Shown here: positions 52,602-63,172 of the stretch, piece by piece
How positions within the stretch are numbered: the first letter of the stretch is position 1
Layout of the letters: each line of letters opens with the position of its first letter
Source of the DNA: Mortierella alpina
Lineage: Eukaryota > Mortierellomycota > Mortierellomycetes > Mortierellales > Mortierellaceae
Reading direction: 5' to 3'
NCBI GenBank assembly: GCA_029449245.1
Contig: JANATF010000002.1
Span: 1-64,000 of the forward strand
Length of the DNA stretch: 64,000 nucleotides
Notes under the pieces: generated by a model
The model's input: the letters and a program-made list of their open reading frames with translations, nothing else
What the model was told of the DNA's origin: nothing
Databases searched by the model: none
Position numbers and translations under genes: made by a program

Positions 52602-52980
52602 GGAACTCTGCAAGTGCATCGTCAACCACTCTAGCCGGAGCAATATCGTGCAGTCGGTTGTGGTGACAGGACCTCCGACCTTGTCCCAATACTTCTTGCT
52701 CACGGAAGCTCATCAAATGCCTTCCAAGGATGGAAAGTACCGGTTAAGAAAAACAAACTGGCAGAACAGGCCCTGGTGCAACTCCAACCGCCAGACATTG
52801 TCGTTGGCCACAATGAGGAATGGCTCGCGGCCGCACCGACCATCTGGCGGTTTTGGGAGAAACTTGGTCGGTGCCACACTCAAACCAGATCGAGAATGCT
52901 CACCTTGTCGTCTACTCAAACGCCTGGACATGGAGTGCAGTGGTTCACAATTCTTGTGGTAACTGAACGTCATCTATGAG
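52602..52980 (+). pseudogene. MED13-like pseudogene fragment (start of MID/PIWI-like region)
   Basis: Frames read in order VVVTGPPTLSQYFLL, GKYR, then (one base shifted) VKKNKLAEQALVQLQPPDIV and VGHNEEWLAAAPTIWRFWEK. The last two match the conserved opening of the MID-PIWI-like region of Mediator subunit 13, which docks the CDK8 kinase module to Mediator. The frameshift near 52741 and loss of homology after about 52870 show it is not functional. A normal MED13 is 1,200-2,000 residues, so this is a decayed duplicate and the real gene should lie elsewhere. Confidence 0.6.
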
Positions 52981-54045
52981 ACGTCGTTGCTGAGTCGTCA
53001 CCAGCCGGGAAGACTTCAACCAGGGTACCAGCGCCTTTCACTCTCATTTTTTCTAATGACTTATTGATAGACGCTTGTATATCCAGCCTCCTTTTCTTTC
53101 CTCTCCGTTGGGTGTCCCTGGATACAATGACGTATGCGCACTGTCTTCTTTCGTTGATTGTCTGCACCTTTTACCCACCTTGTTCCTACCTTATATTAAA
53201 GGCAGAACTGTAGAGTACAGTCAATAACATCCGATTCCTATGAGAGGGTTCTGACTGAATATTGTCCTTTTTAACGAGAAACGATACAAGTCAGGATTTT
53301 GAAGAGTTGGTTGGTCACTAGGATCTATTCCGGCCCAAGTAGCACAGACATTTCCTTACGTTATTGGGTTGTCACTCAAATTTTTTATATGTTTTTCCCC
53401 TGCCCCTCAGCAGAGGGTGAGCAGAATGACCTCTTCAACAGCAGAGAGGGCTGGAGTCGAGCTTACTTCCACTGATCCTTCGACAACCACTTTTCAATGC
53501 TGTTTCCTCCCAAACTTTCGTCAACTTTCTGCATTCTAAACATTCGCCACCTTCTTCCCATTTTGGGGCCTTTCTATGAGCCACATATCTTTTCTGACAG
53601 AAGGCCTTTCCAGTACAAGTGAAATATAATCAAAAGACGTTCTTCAGCATAGCCTCGGAACTTTCACATTCTCGGAGCCCATATGGTAACTTCCATGATC
53701 TACCCAGATCTCCTGCAACCATGCCTTATGCAAAGGGTAAGGTTCCTTGTAATCGTTGTACCCATGAGGATGATATACTTGCGTTTAAGTGCCAATGAGC
53801 AGAAACCAGCAAGGACATAAGGCACTGAGAAGGAGAAGATCCTCCTTGATATTTTTGAGAAAGGACAAGAGCATGTGTGACCCAAGTTTCATTTTTTATT
53901 GGACGCAGTGCAGTATGTATTCAAGCGCAATCAAGAACTTCCTAGGGAATGCTGCCAGACACGTAAAAAGCATACGCAACTGTGGAAAGCCTGACCATGT
54001 GTAATATAAAGTGCGCTAGGGACTTGTGAAGGAATAAGTCTCTCG
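52981..54045. other. No recognised gene
   Basis: AT-rich with short frames. Around 53720-53780 there is a weakly cysteine-containing stretch of no recognised family. Confidence 0.5.
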
Positions 54046-54360
54046 CTAGTAGCAACCAAATAACCATCTGCCACAGCTTTTGAAGAAAGCCGCCTGTTTC
54101 GCGTTAAGGTCACCACGAGCCCAGCCATCACCTGGCGCAATGTCTGGCAGAGGACCCAGGTCACAACCCCAGCCAGCGCCTCCATACAATGGCAGACCTG
54201 CGGTGCTACAAGCTGACTGTGTCCTTTCCCAAGACCAGCCATTACCAGGGCAGGAGGGAGAACTATCGCAAATGCATGCACAATATCTTGCGTAGCACTG
54301 GCCAGCAAAGAGTATCACAAGCGCAATACGCGCAATCAATCCTGTAGAAAGTGCAGTCAT
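54046..54360 (-). CDS. Small secreted cysteine-rich protein
   Basis: 104 residues. The first ~24 form a clear signal peptide (hydrophobic core IARIALVILFAG, cleavage probably after CYA). The mature ~80 residues hold eight cysteines (YCACIC at the start, then SC, AC, GC, SC, GC), enough for four disulfides, and are rich in Gly, Trp and Pro. I recognise no domain. Size, signal peptide and cysteine number fit the small secreted or effector-like proteins of fungi. It has no visible intron. Its neighbours are a block of degenerate satellite repeats and a second such gene 1.5 kb away. The function is unknown; apoplastic or antimicrobial roles are only guesses. Confidence 0.7.
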   Translation of the reverse strand: MTALSTGLIARIALVILFAGQCYARYCACICDSSPSCPGNGWSWERTQSACSTAGLPLYGGAGWGCDLGPLPDIAPGDGWARGDLNAKQAAFFKSCGRWLFGCY

Positions 54361-55879
54361 GTTTTTGCCGATAAAGGATGCTGAGGAAGAGGCTGAGTTG
54401 AGGATTGATGAAGGAAACCTGATTTCTATTTAAGATGATTTTGATGTGATTTAGTTATATTCTTTACAAAAGCAGCCCCATCCCATAGCAACGATATGAA
54501 CAAAGTCTTGGAATTACCTGCGAGGGTTTTGCAAAAGGTTCCGCCTAAGGATTCTGAGAGATACGTGAAGTGTCCGTATGGAGTTCTTGAGGATGGTTTG
54601 TGAGGCAGCTCTTGAAGAAAGGCTAGGCTAAGATGAGCGTTGTTGCGTTGTGTGGATGTATTGTGTGATGGTGCAGCCCGCTCATAGGCATGCTGTTTTT
54701 ATACTGATGGACCAAACCTTAATTTACAAATGCCGTCAACTATCTTCCATCTTCGGTTGTTACGCTCAGAATTGCTCACTTTACCTCACCAGCATCACCA
54801 ATCGTTGCCTGTGCTCGGACGTTCCCACGCCCATTTTCTCAATTCATGTAATGTGCTTGCAGTTTATTTTTTTAGTCACCCACGCCCTGGCACGTTATTA
54901 TGCCCCTTTTCTCTTTCATGCACTCCGCAAACTTTCTGGCCTTTTCTGGCGTTACCCACGGCCTTGCTCGTTCCTATTCCCCTGTTTCTGTTCATGCGCT
55001 CTGCTGGCTGAAATGTTTCCTGGCCCTGTTCGATGTTCATGCGTAGTGCTTAATCCATTACTATTTTATCTTACCCACGCCCTGGCACGTCCCCCTTCCT
55101 GACCCTGTTCTCTGCTCCTAAGCTGTGCTTACTTACAGATTTTTTCATACCCTCGCCCTTGCACGGTCCCTTGCCGCATTTCTTTACACGCGCTTAGCTT
55201 ACGTTAATTCCTTTTGCTTCCCGCGGCCTTGCACGCACTTATGCCCCATGTTTCTGTCCATGCGCTGTGCTGGCAGGAACGTTCCCTGACCCTGTTCGAT
55301 ATTCATGTAGTGCTTACTCCATTATTTATTTATTTTTCTTACCCACGCCCTTGCACGCTTTCATGCCCCTCTCTCTTTTCATGCGTGGTGCTTACGTTTT
55401 TTTCTGATTCGGAACGATTGAGTGTACAGTAAGTAAAGTGAAGTATGTCCGGACAAATGATTCGTGGCAACCAAGCGCTCATAGAGACGTTGCTATTCGA
55501 TCGTTCAGTGTCGGCTCTTTCAATCCTTGCTTTACTAGAATTCGAGCGGGATGTTGGTGCTTTATTCGCCTATAAAATTGTGTTGTTGTTTAAGTGGGCA
55601 TTTCACTTTCATTGTCAGATACGCGCCTCGCGTGAAACCCGTATCCGTTAGCAGCTGCCGGGTTAGATCGGATCACGAGAAGAATTTCCAATTGCGCCCA
55701 GACACTTTCATCCAAGCTACAAGTGCCCACAAGGAGGTCATCGAAGTATCCCTGCAAAGAAGAGTTTTTTAAGAATCGTGCTTTTCCCATGTCTCACAAA
55801 ACTACGGCGTGATATTTTTTTGCGTTCACTTTATTTAAGAGTCATATACCAAATCCAAGCGATCATAGTCTGACTGATA
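54361..55879. other. Intergenic region with degenerate satellite
   Basis: Beyond the satellite block listed separately, I find no gene. Confidence 0.5.
54820..55400 (+). repeat. Degenerate satellite block 1
   Basis: About six imperfect copies of a unit around CCCACGCCCTGGCACGTTCC followed by a short T-rich stretch and TTCATGCGCTGTGCTTAC; copy length is roughly 70-110 bp. Short frames across it come from the repeat's composition. Confidence 0.75.
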
Positions 55880-56197
55880 TTAGTAGGCCTTACAGCCATA
55901 CGTGTTCTCTGGAGGCCAGTGGTAGCCGGGATTATGATAGCCAGGCTTGCATTTATGTTTGCCGCCAGAACGATCGCAGCACTTCCTAAAGGCCACAACC
56001 GAATCCTTGTAATCAGGCGTCGAGCAGACATTGCCATCGTTCATCATGTAACCCTTGGCCGGGATACAGCAGGATGCGTCATACTTGGGATTGAAGCATG
56101 TGCAGATGCCGAAGACGACCAAATCATCTTGAGCAGAAGCGACACCCAATGCTGTCGAGACGACGAGCAAAGTGAGAGTGGTAATGGAGAAACGCAT
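55880..56197 (-). CDS. Small secreted cysteine-rich protein
   Basis: 105 residues. The signal peptide covers residues 1-22 (core TTLTLLVVSTALGVASA, cleavage before QDD). The mature part of about 83 residues has nine cysteines, with pairs in ICTC, SCC and KCC, and a Tyr/His/Pro-rich C-terminus (PGYHNPGYHWPPENTYGC). I do not recognise a family. It is intronless, downstream of satellite block 1 and on the same strand as the gene at 54046. It may be an effector or a wall-associated protein. The His/Tyr-rich tail might bind metal, but nothing in the sequence proves it. Confidence 0.7.
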   Translation of the reverse strand: MRFSITTLTLLVVSTALGVASAQDDLVVFGICTCFNPKYDASCCIPAKGYMMNDGNVCSTPDYKDSVVAFRKCCDRSGGKHKCKPGYHNPGYHWPPENTYGCKAY

Positions 56198-57538
56198 GAT
56201 AGGCTTTGCTGTTATAAATCTTGTTCGTGAGAGGGAGAACTAATGTTTAAGAATCGATGAATAGAAAACGTCAGTCATAAAGTTACACTTCTACAAGTCC
56301 AGCCAAAGAGCCTTTGCTAGCCTACGCGTGCAGGTCGAGTTGAGAGCGTTCTCTGAAGCGTGTGCGATGGAGATCTGTGGCGCTCCTTGTGGTGTTGGTT
56401 GCGGTGGCTCTTGCAGGTGTTGTGAGTGCGCTGTAGATCGTGAGTGTTGAGGTTGGACAAAATTTGTATCTGTCTGTACCTTAGAGCGAGTGCAACTTCT
56501 TTATATATGCGAAGACGGTTGAAATAGAAAGGAGGTACGCTAATCAAGAATGTTGTGGATAAGAGATTGAAGGCAAGAAGAAGGAAAAAGAGGTCTTAAA
56601 GAAAGGATGAGAAAGGGGATATAAATAAGGCAGGGCAATGACAATGGGCCAGATGCATGAGAACAATGGTGCATGGTAGTTTATTAATAACTCTGTGGGA
56701 TGTGGGCTAGTAGAACTGCGCAATGATTACGCCTAGACTAAATGGAGTACCTTGTTGCCCGCCGAGGCTATGGACCTTGACCAAATGGGGACGCCCTTGT
56801 AAGTGAAGCCATTGTTTCCTCCTGTCCCACTTCTTTTGCTGTTGTCAAAAAAGGTCCCTTGTTTTTGTGTAACTCAATTAACACACAAAATCTCTCTCTC
56901 TCTCGGTCTCTTGTCCGGGACCAAGAGATCTCTGTGTTGGAAAGTATGACGCGCGATTTTTTTGATTCCCCTAAGACAAGCACATGCCCTTTACCAAACA
57001 GGCATACAAGTCTGTTCGAGAAGGCGCACAACCCTTTTGGAGAAGCCGCACGAACCTGTTTGAGAAACCGCACGAACTCAATCAATATTCTTCAGAGGCT
57101 ACATGCCAACCGATAAACCACACACCATCCTAACCCAACAAACCTGCGTCCATGGTAGCATGGGCAGTATTTAACATGTAGGGAATTAAGTCCATTTTTC
57201 TGGTGTCCTAAAAATAGCCAACCACTCTACTACTCTCGCTCTTATTGGCAAACGATCATCCACAGCCTAGCGTCGAATCAAGTAAACAAGGGACGGGGCT
57301 TGGATTATTGTCTCACAAGGACGATTCGAGTGCAGTGTTGTGCTTGAGAATGGACGCATTTGTAGAGCCAAGTACAAGAGGTAAGGAAGTGGTACTCGCA
57401 CAGACTATTCAAGTAAATCTGCAAGCCTGGCCCGTTGATCTTCTTAATGAGTGCCTCCAACGAATTATCTGAATTTTGAACGCCACGCATACGTTCCATG
57501 CCAATCACTAATGAAGCTGGCTTGTTTATATTCAGGAG
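56198..57538. other. No recognised gene
   Basis: Short frames only. The stretch 57338-57420 is the inverse of part of 58000-58075 (sharing TGTTGTGCTTGAG and GCATTTGTAGAG), a rearranged duplicate near the hAT relic. Confidence 0.5.
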
Positions 57539-57778
57539 TCAAAAGTCGTATGTAACTCCAAGGAACTTCCTTGAATCACCGCTCGTCCAACCGTCCGTAG
57601 TGATGGCGCCGCGAACCACATTCATCGAGAGGTAGTGAGTGCTTGATGTGCGCCTTGATCTCGGTGAGCGCTGCATCCAGAAGCCTTTGTAGAGTACTCG
57701 TGCATGGATCTGTGTAGTGACGGTTAAGAAATTTAGACCTGTCCTTGAGGTTTTGGAATCGATAGTTTGAAAGTGCAC
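57539..57778 (-). pseudogene. hAT-type transposase fragment
   Basis: The C-terminal end of this 79-codon frame reads AITTDGWTSGDSRKFLGVTY, the first catalytic block of hAT (Activator-like) transposases: the D of TTD-x-WTS plus the following F-x-G-VT strand. The rest of the transposase is not recognisable on either side. Orphan fragment. Confidence 0.5.
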
Positions 57779-58951
57779 ACCTTCCTCAGCGATCAGTTTT
57801 AGAAGAAAGCCTTGAAAAGCTTCCTGCTCTTAAAGCCCCTTGGCTCTTGCCGAACAATCTGACCTCTTGGCTTCTTAGACGTGGGAGGGACCTCGTCATC
57901 TTCACAGTCCGGCGTAGCTCGAAGCCAGCAACCACGTATTGGTGGAAGTGGAACTCTTAGGTGGCAGGGTACAAGTCACTGCGCACTAACGATATTGGGC
58001 GGAGTCGTGCAGTACCACCTCTCGCTTCTTGTACTTGACTCTACAAATGCATCCATCCTCAAGCACAACGTTTCACTTAAAATCGTCCTTGGAGAAATAG
58101 AAATGGCTCAAGATGCTTTATTGCACAAATCCTGATGTTGGAGATTTGGCCAGAGTTGGCCAGAGGTCGTTGTGATGGAGGAGGTGCATACTTCCGACCT
58201 TAGTATTGTTCCAAGTCTAGGCTCTTATATGAACATGGTACCAACGTCACATGCCCCATGACTTTTGTGAACGTCTTGACGACGCTCTCAAAGGCAAAGG
58301 TTCGTTGGAATACAAGCACTAGAGGCGGAACTAGTCTACCAAGGTCGATCTGATCTTGTTGGCGAGTGCGGGAGGGTGTGGAGGGTGTTCTAAAGGCTCG
58401 AGGCCGAGCGGAAGCGCTGAACCGAAAGCCTTGATCATCACTGCACCATGCAGAGCTCACTGAGGTCCTTGATGAGATAGATGAGGGACGGGTTCGTGAA
58501 TTTCGACACTGGGAAAATGCGTGGGTACAGTAGACTGGGTTCAACGGATTGAACTGTGGAGCATGACTTTGGCAGTTGTGCGGGTTAGATCGAACGCTGA
58601 AATGGATCGGGTTAAGAATTTAATAAGAGGTTTGCGCGCTATCTCGAACAGACTTGTACCTGTTGCGTAAGGTGCATGCATGTGCTTGCTTGTCTTACAA
58701 CCCACGCGTACAGCAAATCGAAAAATTCGCGCGTCTTTCTTTCCAGCAAAGTGCCCTGGTGTCTATCAAGGACATGAAAAAAAGCTATAGGATAGGTGTG
58801 TCGATGGTGAGACGCCATTCGAAAAAAAATGATTTTCTGTCGTGCGTGTCGATAGGGGGTGTGTCGCTGGTGTGTCAATAGAGTGTGACACGCATATATC
58901 AATGACAGCCTAAATGGTGTGTGGCAGCCAAGCGGTCAGGGCGATGTTGCA

Positions 58952-58983
<32 letters not shown>

Positions 58984-60122
58984 AACTGTAGGGGATCTGT
59001 GATTGCTTCAGTATGTACAGAAACTGATCGGCAAGATCTCTTTCCGACTCTTGGGACTGAGGAACGTTCATGCTGACACGTTTTCTTCTTGGACGTTGAT
59101 TATATTATTTGCTTCACCCTTATTTTCACCCTGCGTCATTCCTTGTGCATTCTATGGAACGGTGAAGGCTGCTCTGCGAAAATCTGATTGGTTCTATGAT
59201 TTCTTTTGGCTCCTCATGGAAGGGAGGGCAAGGGCTGAAAGGTAAGGCGAATATTGGCATCATCCAATTCTTGTGCGATGAGTGTTCTATCCAACTGCAT
59301 CATTTATGGGGATACTTCGAACCTGTTCTCGGAACTGCTTATCGGTGAGGCCCTTTTTGCAGCAGAGCAGAGAGTTGGAAGGCTAAATCACAGGGTAGAG
59401 CTAAGCTTCTCTGTTGAAAGGATACTAGGTCGTCGCCGCGACTTGACCTTGGATCTGAGGATCCTGGTCCACGGTACGACCCTGAACGAGGACAATGTTT
59501 AACTTGCTCGCTCACTAGCGAGCACATATTTACGGGCGCTCGCTCGCTAAAAACACAGCACTTCAGAAAGCTGGAAGCCTTTCGGGACCAGCAAGAAATG
59601 GAGAAGATGGTAAAAGTGCAAGTGCTGCAGTGAGTTGCTCACTTTAGCGAGCATGCTCGCTAGTTCAGGGCCGTAGTCCACGGTGGTGTGCTGGAGGCGA
59701 GCAACCTGGTCGCCCAAGATTTGTTCCTGAATAAGTTGAATGGCGCCAACGGTAGAGATGCTCCTGTGTGAATGTGTAAGCCCAAATGAATGCGGGTAAG
59801 CCCCTGGCAAAACAAAGATGATCTGTACTCTTGATCCAGAAGCAGAATTTATTCATTCCTTTTTTTTCCTGTTACGGGAAGTTTCCGAATTTTCGACTAC
59901 CATCAATAAAAGACTACACATAGTTTTGTATGGTCATGACCTGAATGATAACAGCGCACAGTTGAATCGTTTTTTGACCTATCCTTTATTGAAGATCACA
60001 TCGAAACCCCACAAAGAGAATTTGAGAGTACTGATGGAAGAGAATAAAGTGTAATGACAGAAACTGGATTCAAAATAGGTACAGTCGGTGACAAGTCGAT
60101 CGAGCGTTTGTGAAGATACACG
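57779..60122. other. No recognised gene
   Basis: Short frames only. There are GCTCGC-rich repeats near 59508-59550 and 59640-59665. The stretch from about 59950 onward is the outer part of the left palindrome arm. Confidence 0.5.
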
Positions 60123-60398
60123 CTAGTTGTAGTAAAGGTAATCACCCACAACCAAGTTGCTGCATTGGGGGTTAATCTTGCGATTACACGCGTACAAATT
60201 GTTCGAATTGGTGCCGTGACGGAGAGCGAACTGGTCACAAGTATCGCCGGCCCTAATCCATCCGTATCGGTCGCAGCTCCAAGCCTGAGCAGTCTCAGCA
60301 GCGTCTTGGTTTTGCAAGTAGTCAGGTGTGTTGCAGTCCATGGCTGGAACAGCGGCGGCAAGGACGACAAAGGAAGCGAGAACGGCGAGGCACTTCAT
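60123..60398 (-). CDS. Single-LysM small secreted protein, left copy
   Basis: 91 residues. Signal peptide about 1-19 (core LAVLASFVVLAAAVPA). The mature protein is mostly one LysM domain: IRAGDTCDQFALRHGTNSNN then LYACNRKI and LVVGDYLYYN, matching the GDT, N and G-x-L-Y positions of the fold. LysM domains bind chitin oligomers or peptidoglycan; secreted single- and double-LysM proteins of fungi can shield chitin or sequester fragments. Four cysteines in the mature part could brace the domain. The right copy differs by one residue (Asp43 here, Asn there). The promoter carries TTTTATA (60495-60501, plus strand) about 100 bp upstream of the start. Confidence 0.85.
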   Translation of the reverse strand: MKCLAVLASFVVLAAAVPAMDCNTPDYLQNQDAAETAQAWSCDRYGWIRAGDTCDQFALRHGTNSNNLYACNRKINPQCSNLVVGDYLYYN

Positions 60399-60619
60399 GT
60401 TTCTTGATTGAGATTGAGGCTGGGAGAGTGGTTGTTGAGGAATGTCGGTTTGGAGCTGTGGGTTGTTCGAAATGATGGCGCGAAGCTGCGCTCCTTTTAT
60501 ACTTTACCACTTCATCTGAAAAAATCTCCACTATGCACTTTCTTGGTAGGTCGCACTATCCCTTCCCACACCCTTTCCTTTATTCATGTATTGGACATTG
60601 ACCATTAACTGCTACCAAC

Positions 60620-61260
60620 GCCATGGCACGTACCCGTGCCTCTTGTCTTTATTGACGCGCTGTGCATATTGATCTTTCTCTCATTAACCACACTCTTCAC
60701 GTTCCCATGCCCCCCTTTTCTTGTTCATGCGCTGTGCATACTCCCTAGTCCTGGCACGCCCCCACGTCCCCATGCCCCTTTTCTCACTTTATGCGCTGTG
60801 CTTACCTATGCCCCAATTTTCTAGTGATGCGCTGTGCTTACCCATGCCCTTTCTCTCTGTTCGTACTCTGCGCATACTTTCCTTACACTCACTTCTCACT
60901 CCCTTACCCTCTACCCATACCAGTGCGCGTCCCCATACCGGTTTCTTTTCACGCGCTGTGTTTACTTTCATTTTTTTTGCTTCCCGCGGCCTAGAACGTT
61001 CCCTGACCCTGATGGAATTTATGCGTCGTGCTTACTCTTTCATTTTCTTACCCAGGACCTTGTACGTTCCCTGTTCCTGCACCAAGCTTACTCATTCTTT
61101 TTCTCACCGATGCCCCGGTACGTTCTCTTCCCTGCCCATGTTGCCTATTCCCTGCACTGTGCTTACTCTTTTTTACTGTTACCCACGCCGTTGCACGTTC
61201 CCATGCCCCTTCCTTCTGTTCATGCGTCGTGCTTACGTTCTTTGTTATCTATCCCCTTCT
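60620..61260 (+). repeat. Degenerate satellite block 2 (left arm)
   Basis: Units like those of block 1, with C-rich cores and TTCATGCGCTGTGCTTAC ends. About nine imperfect copies. Confidence 0.75.
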
Positions 61261-61599
61261 TTTTTTTTTGGTTTGGAACACGACGAAGGTGAAAAAATGA
61301 TGCCGAATATCCTACCGAAGACAGTCTATTCGCATTGAAATAGGTGTCATGGACATATGTGCCAGTCTCTCCACCTTGAGTTCCAGAAAACGAAGATGGA
61401 GATCTTTTTATGGCAGAGGGATCATCGTTTTTTATTTTAATTCATTTATGTTTTCTTTCATACGCTATTCAATAAAAGAATGATACACATAGTAATACGT
61501 CAATGGCATCTATGACAATGCGAATAGACTGTCTTCGGTAGGATATTCGACATCATTCTTTTTTACCTTCGTCGTGTTCCGAACCAAAAAAAAAAGAAG

Positions 61600-62480
61600 G
61601 GGATAACAAAGAACGTAAGCACGACGCATGAACAGAGGGAAGGGGCATGGGAACGTGCAACGGCGTGGGCAACAGTAAAAAAGAGTAAGCACAGCGCAAG
61701 GAATAGGCAACATGGGCAGGGAAGAGAACGTACCGGGGCATCGGTAAGAAAAAGAATGAGTAAACACAGTGCAGGAACAGAGAACGTACCAGGGCCTGGG
61801 TAAGAAAACAAAGAGTAAGCACAACGCATAATTTCGAACAGGGACAGGGAATGTTCCAGCCAGCGTACATAGCCGCGGGAAGTAAAAAAAAATAAAAGTA
61901 ACCACAGCATGCAAAAAGAATAAGGCATGGGGACGCGCGTGAGCGTGGGTAACGACAAAAAATACGAGAAAGTTTATACAGTCCATGAAAATAGAAGAGG
62001 CGCGATGGTATGGGAGGTGGGTGAAAATAAAGCATGCACAGCGTACGAACAGAGAGAAAGAGGCACGGGTAAGCACAGTGCATCAACAGAGAAAAGGGGC
62101 ATGGGAACGTGCCATAGCGTGGGTAGCGAACGAAAAATGACTATAGATCTTCCTGTATGCACAGCACCTGAATAAAAAAAGGGGTATGGGAACGTGCCAG
62201 AGCGTGGGTAGCGAACGAAAAATGGCTGTAGATCTGCATGTATGCACAGCACATGAATAAAAAAAGGGGCGTGGGAGCGTGCCATAACGTAGGCAGCGTC
62301 AGCAAGAGGAAAAAATCATGCACAGCGCATGAATTGAGAATAGGGAGTGTGTAGTGCCAAATGTAGGTAGCGAGAAAAGAAATCATGCGAGCACTTGACA
62401 ATCAAAAGGCATGGGAAGAAGGAAAGGGTAATATGCTCAACGCGTGGACAAACACCAGAGGCATGGATGGGTGCGTGCTA
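61600..62480 (-). repeat. Degenerate satellite block 3 (right arm, inverted)
   Basis: Inverted relatives of block 2, about ten copies. Two adjacent copies near 62130 and 62220 are almost identical (both with TGGGAACGTGCCA...AGCGTGGGTAGCGA), so local duplication has continued. Confidence 0.75.
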
Positions 62481-62622
62481 TGGCTTCAGTAGCAATCGAT
62501 GGTCAGACCCCAGCACATGAATAAAAGAAAAGAGTGTGGGAAGGGATAGTGCGACCTACCAAGAAAGCGCAAAGTGGAAATCAGACTAGAGTATTGTAGA
62601 GATTTGGGACGAAGTGGTAAAG

Positions 62623-62629
62623 TATAAAA
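62623..62629 (+). promoter_or_regulatory. TATA box of the right LysM gene
   Basis: TATAAAA lies about 97 bp before the ATG at 62726 and is conserved in the inverted left copy. Confidence 0.6.
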
Positions 62630-62725
62630 TGAGCGCAGCTTCTCACCATCATACCGAACAACTCACAGCTCCAAACCGACATTCCTCAACAACCACTCTC
62701 CCAGCCTCAATCTCAATCAAGAAAC

Positions 62726-63001
62726 ATGAAGTGCCTCGCCGTTCTCGCTTCCTTTGTCGTCCTTGCCGCCGCTGTTCCAGCCATGGACTGCAACACACCT
62801 GACTACTTGCAAAACCAAGACGCTGCTGAGACTGCTCAGGCTTGGAGCTGCAACCGATACGGATGGATAAGGGCCGGCGATACTTGTGACCAGTTCGCTC
62901 TCCGTCACGGCACCAATTCGAACAATTTGTACGCGTGTAATCGCAAGATTAACCCCCAATGCAGCAACTTGGTTGTGGGTGATTACCTTTACTACAACTA
63001 G
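62726..63001 (+). CDS. Single-LysM small secreted protein, right copy
   Basis: 91 residues, the inverted partner of the gene at 60123-60398, with one substitution (Asn43 instead of Asp43) and very similar 5' and 3' flanks. The same signal peptide and one LysM domain are present. Low divergence of the two copies despite diverged satellite arms suggests recent duplication, gene conversion between the arms, or selection on the coding part. Both copies look intact and have the same promoter elements, so both may be expressed. Confidence 0.85.
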   Translation: MKCLAVLASFVVLAAAVPAMDCNTPDYLQNQDAAETAQAWSCNRYGWIRAGDTCDQFALRHGTNSNNLYACNRKINPQCSNLVVGDYLYYN

Positions 63002-63172
63002 CGTATATCTTCGCAAACGCTCGATCGACTTGTCACCGACTGTACCTATTTTGAATCCAGTTTCTGTCGTTACACTTTATTCTCTTCCATCAGTACTTTC
63101 ACTTCCTTGTGGGGATTTCGATGAGATCTTCAATAAAGAACAAGTCAAAAAACGATTCAATTGTGCATTAAA

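Larger units (their letters stand above)
59950..63172. repeat. Large imperfect palindrome
   Basis: The left arm (about 59950-61365) and right arm (about 61495-63172) are inverted copies around a spacer of about 130 bp. Each includes a LysM gene, its promoter, its 3' flank, and inward satellite repeats. Identity is high in the LysM gene and promoter and lower in the satellite parts. Confidence 0.85.

Noticed and set aside
60636-61338. Several 60-200 codon frames in satellite block 2
   Set aside because: Read from degenerate tandem repeats rich in Cys/Pro/Leu codons; mirrored in the inverted arm.
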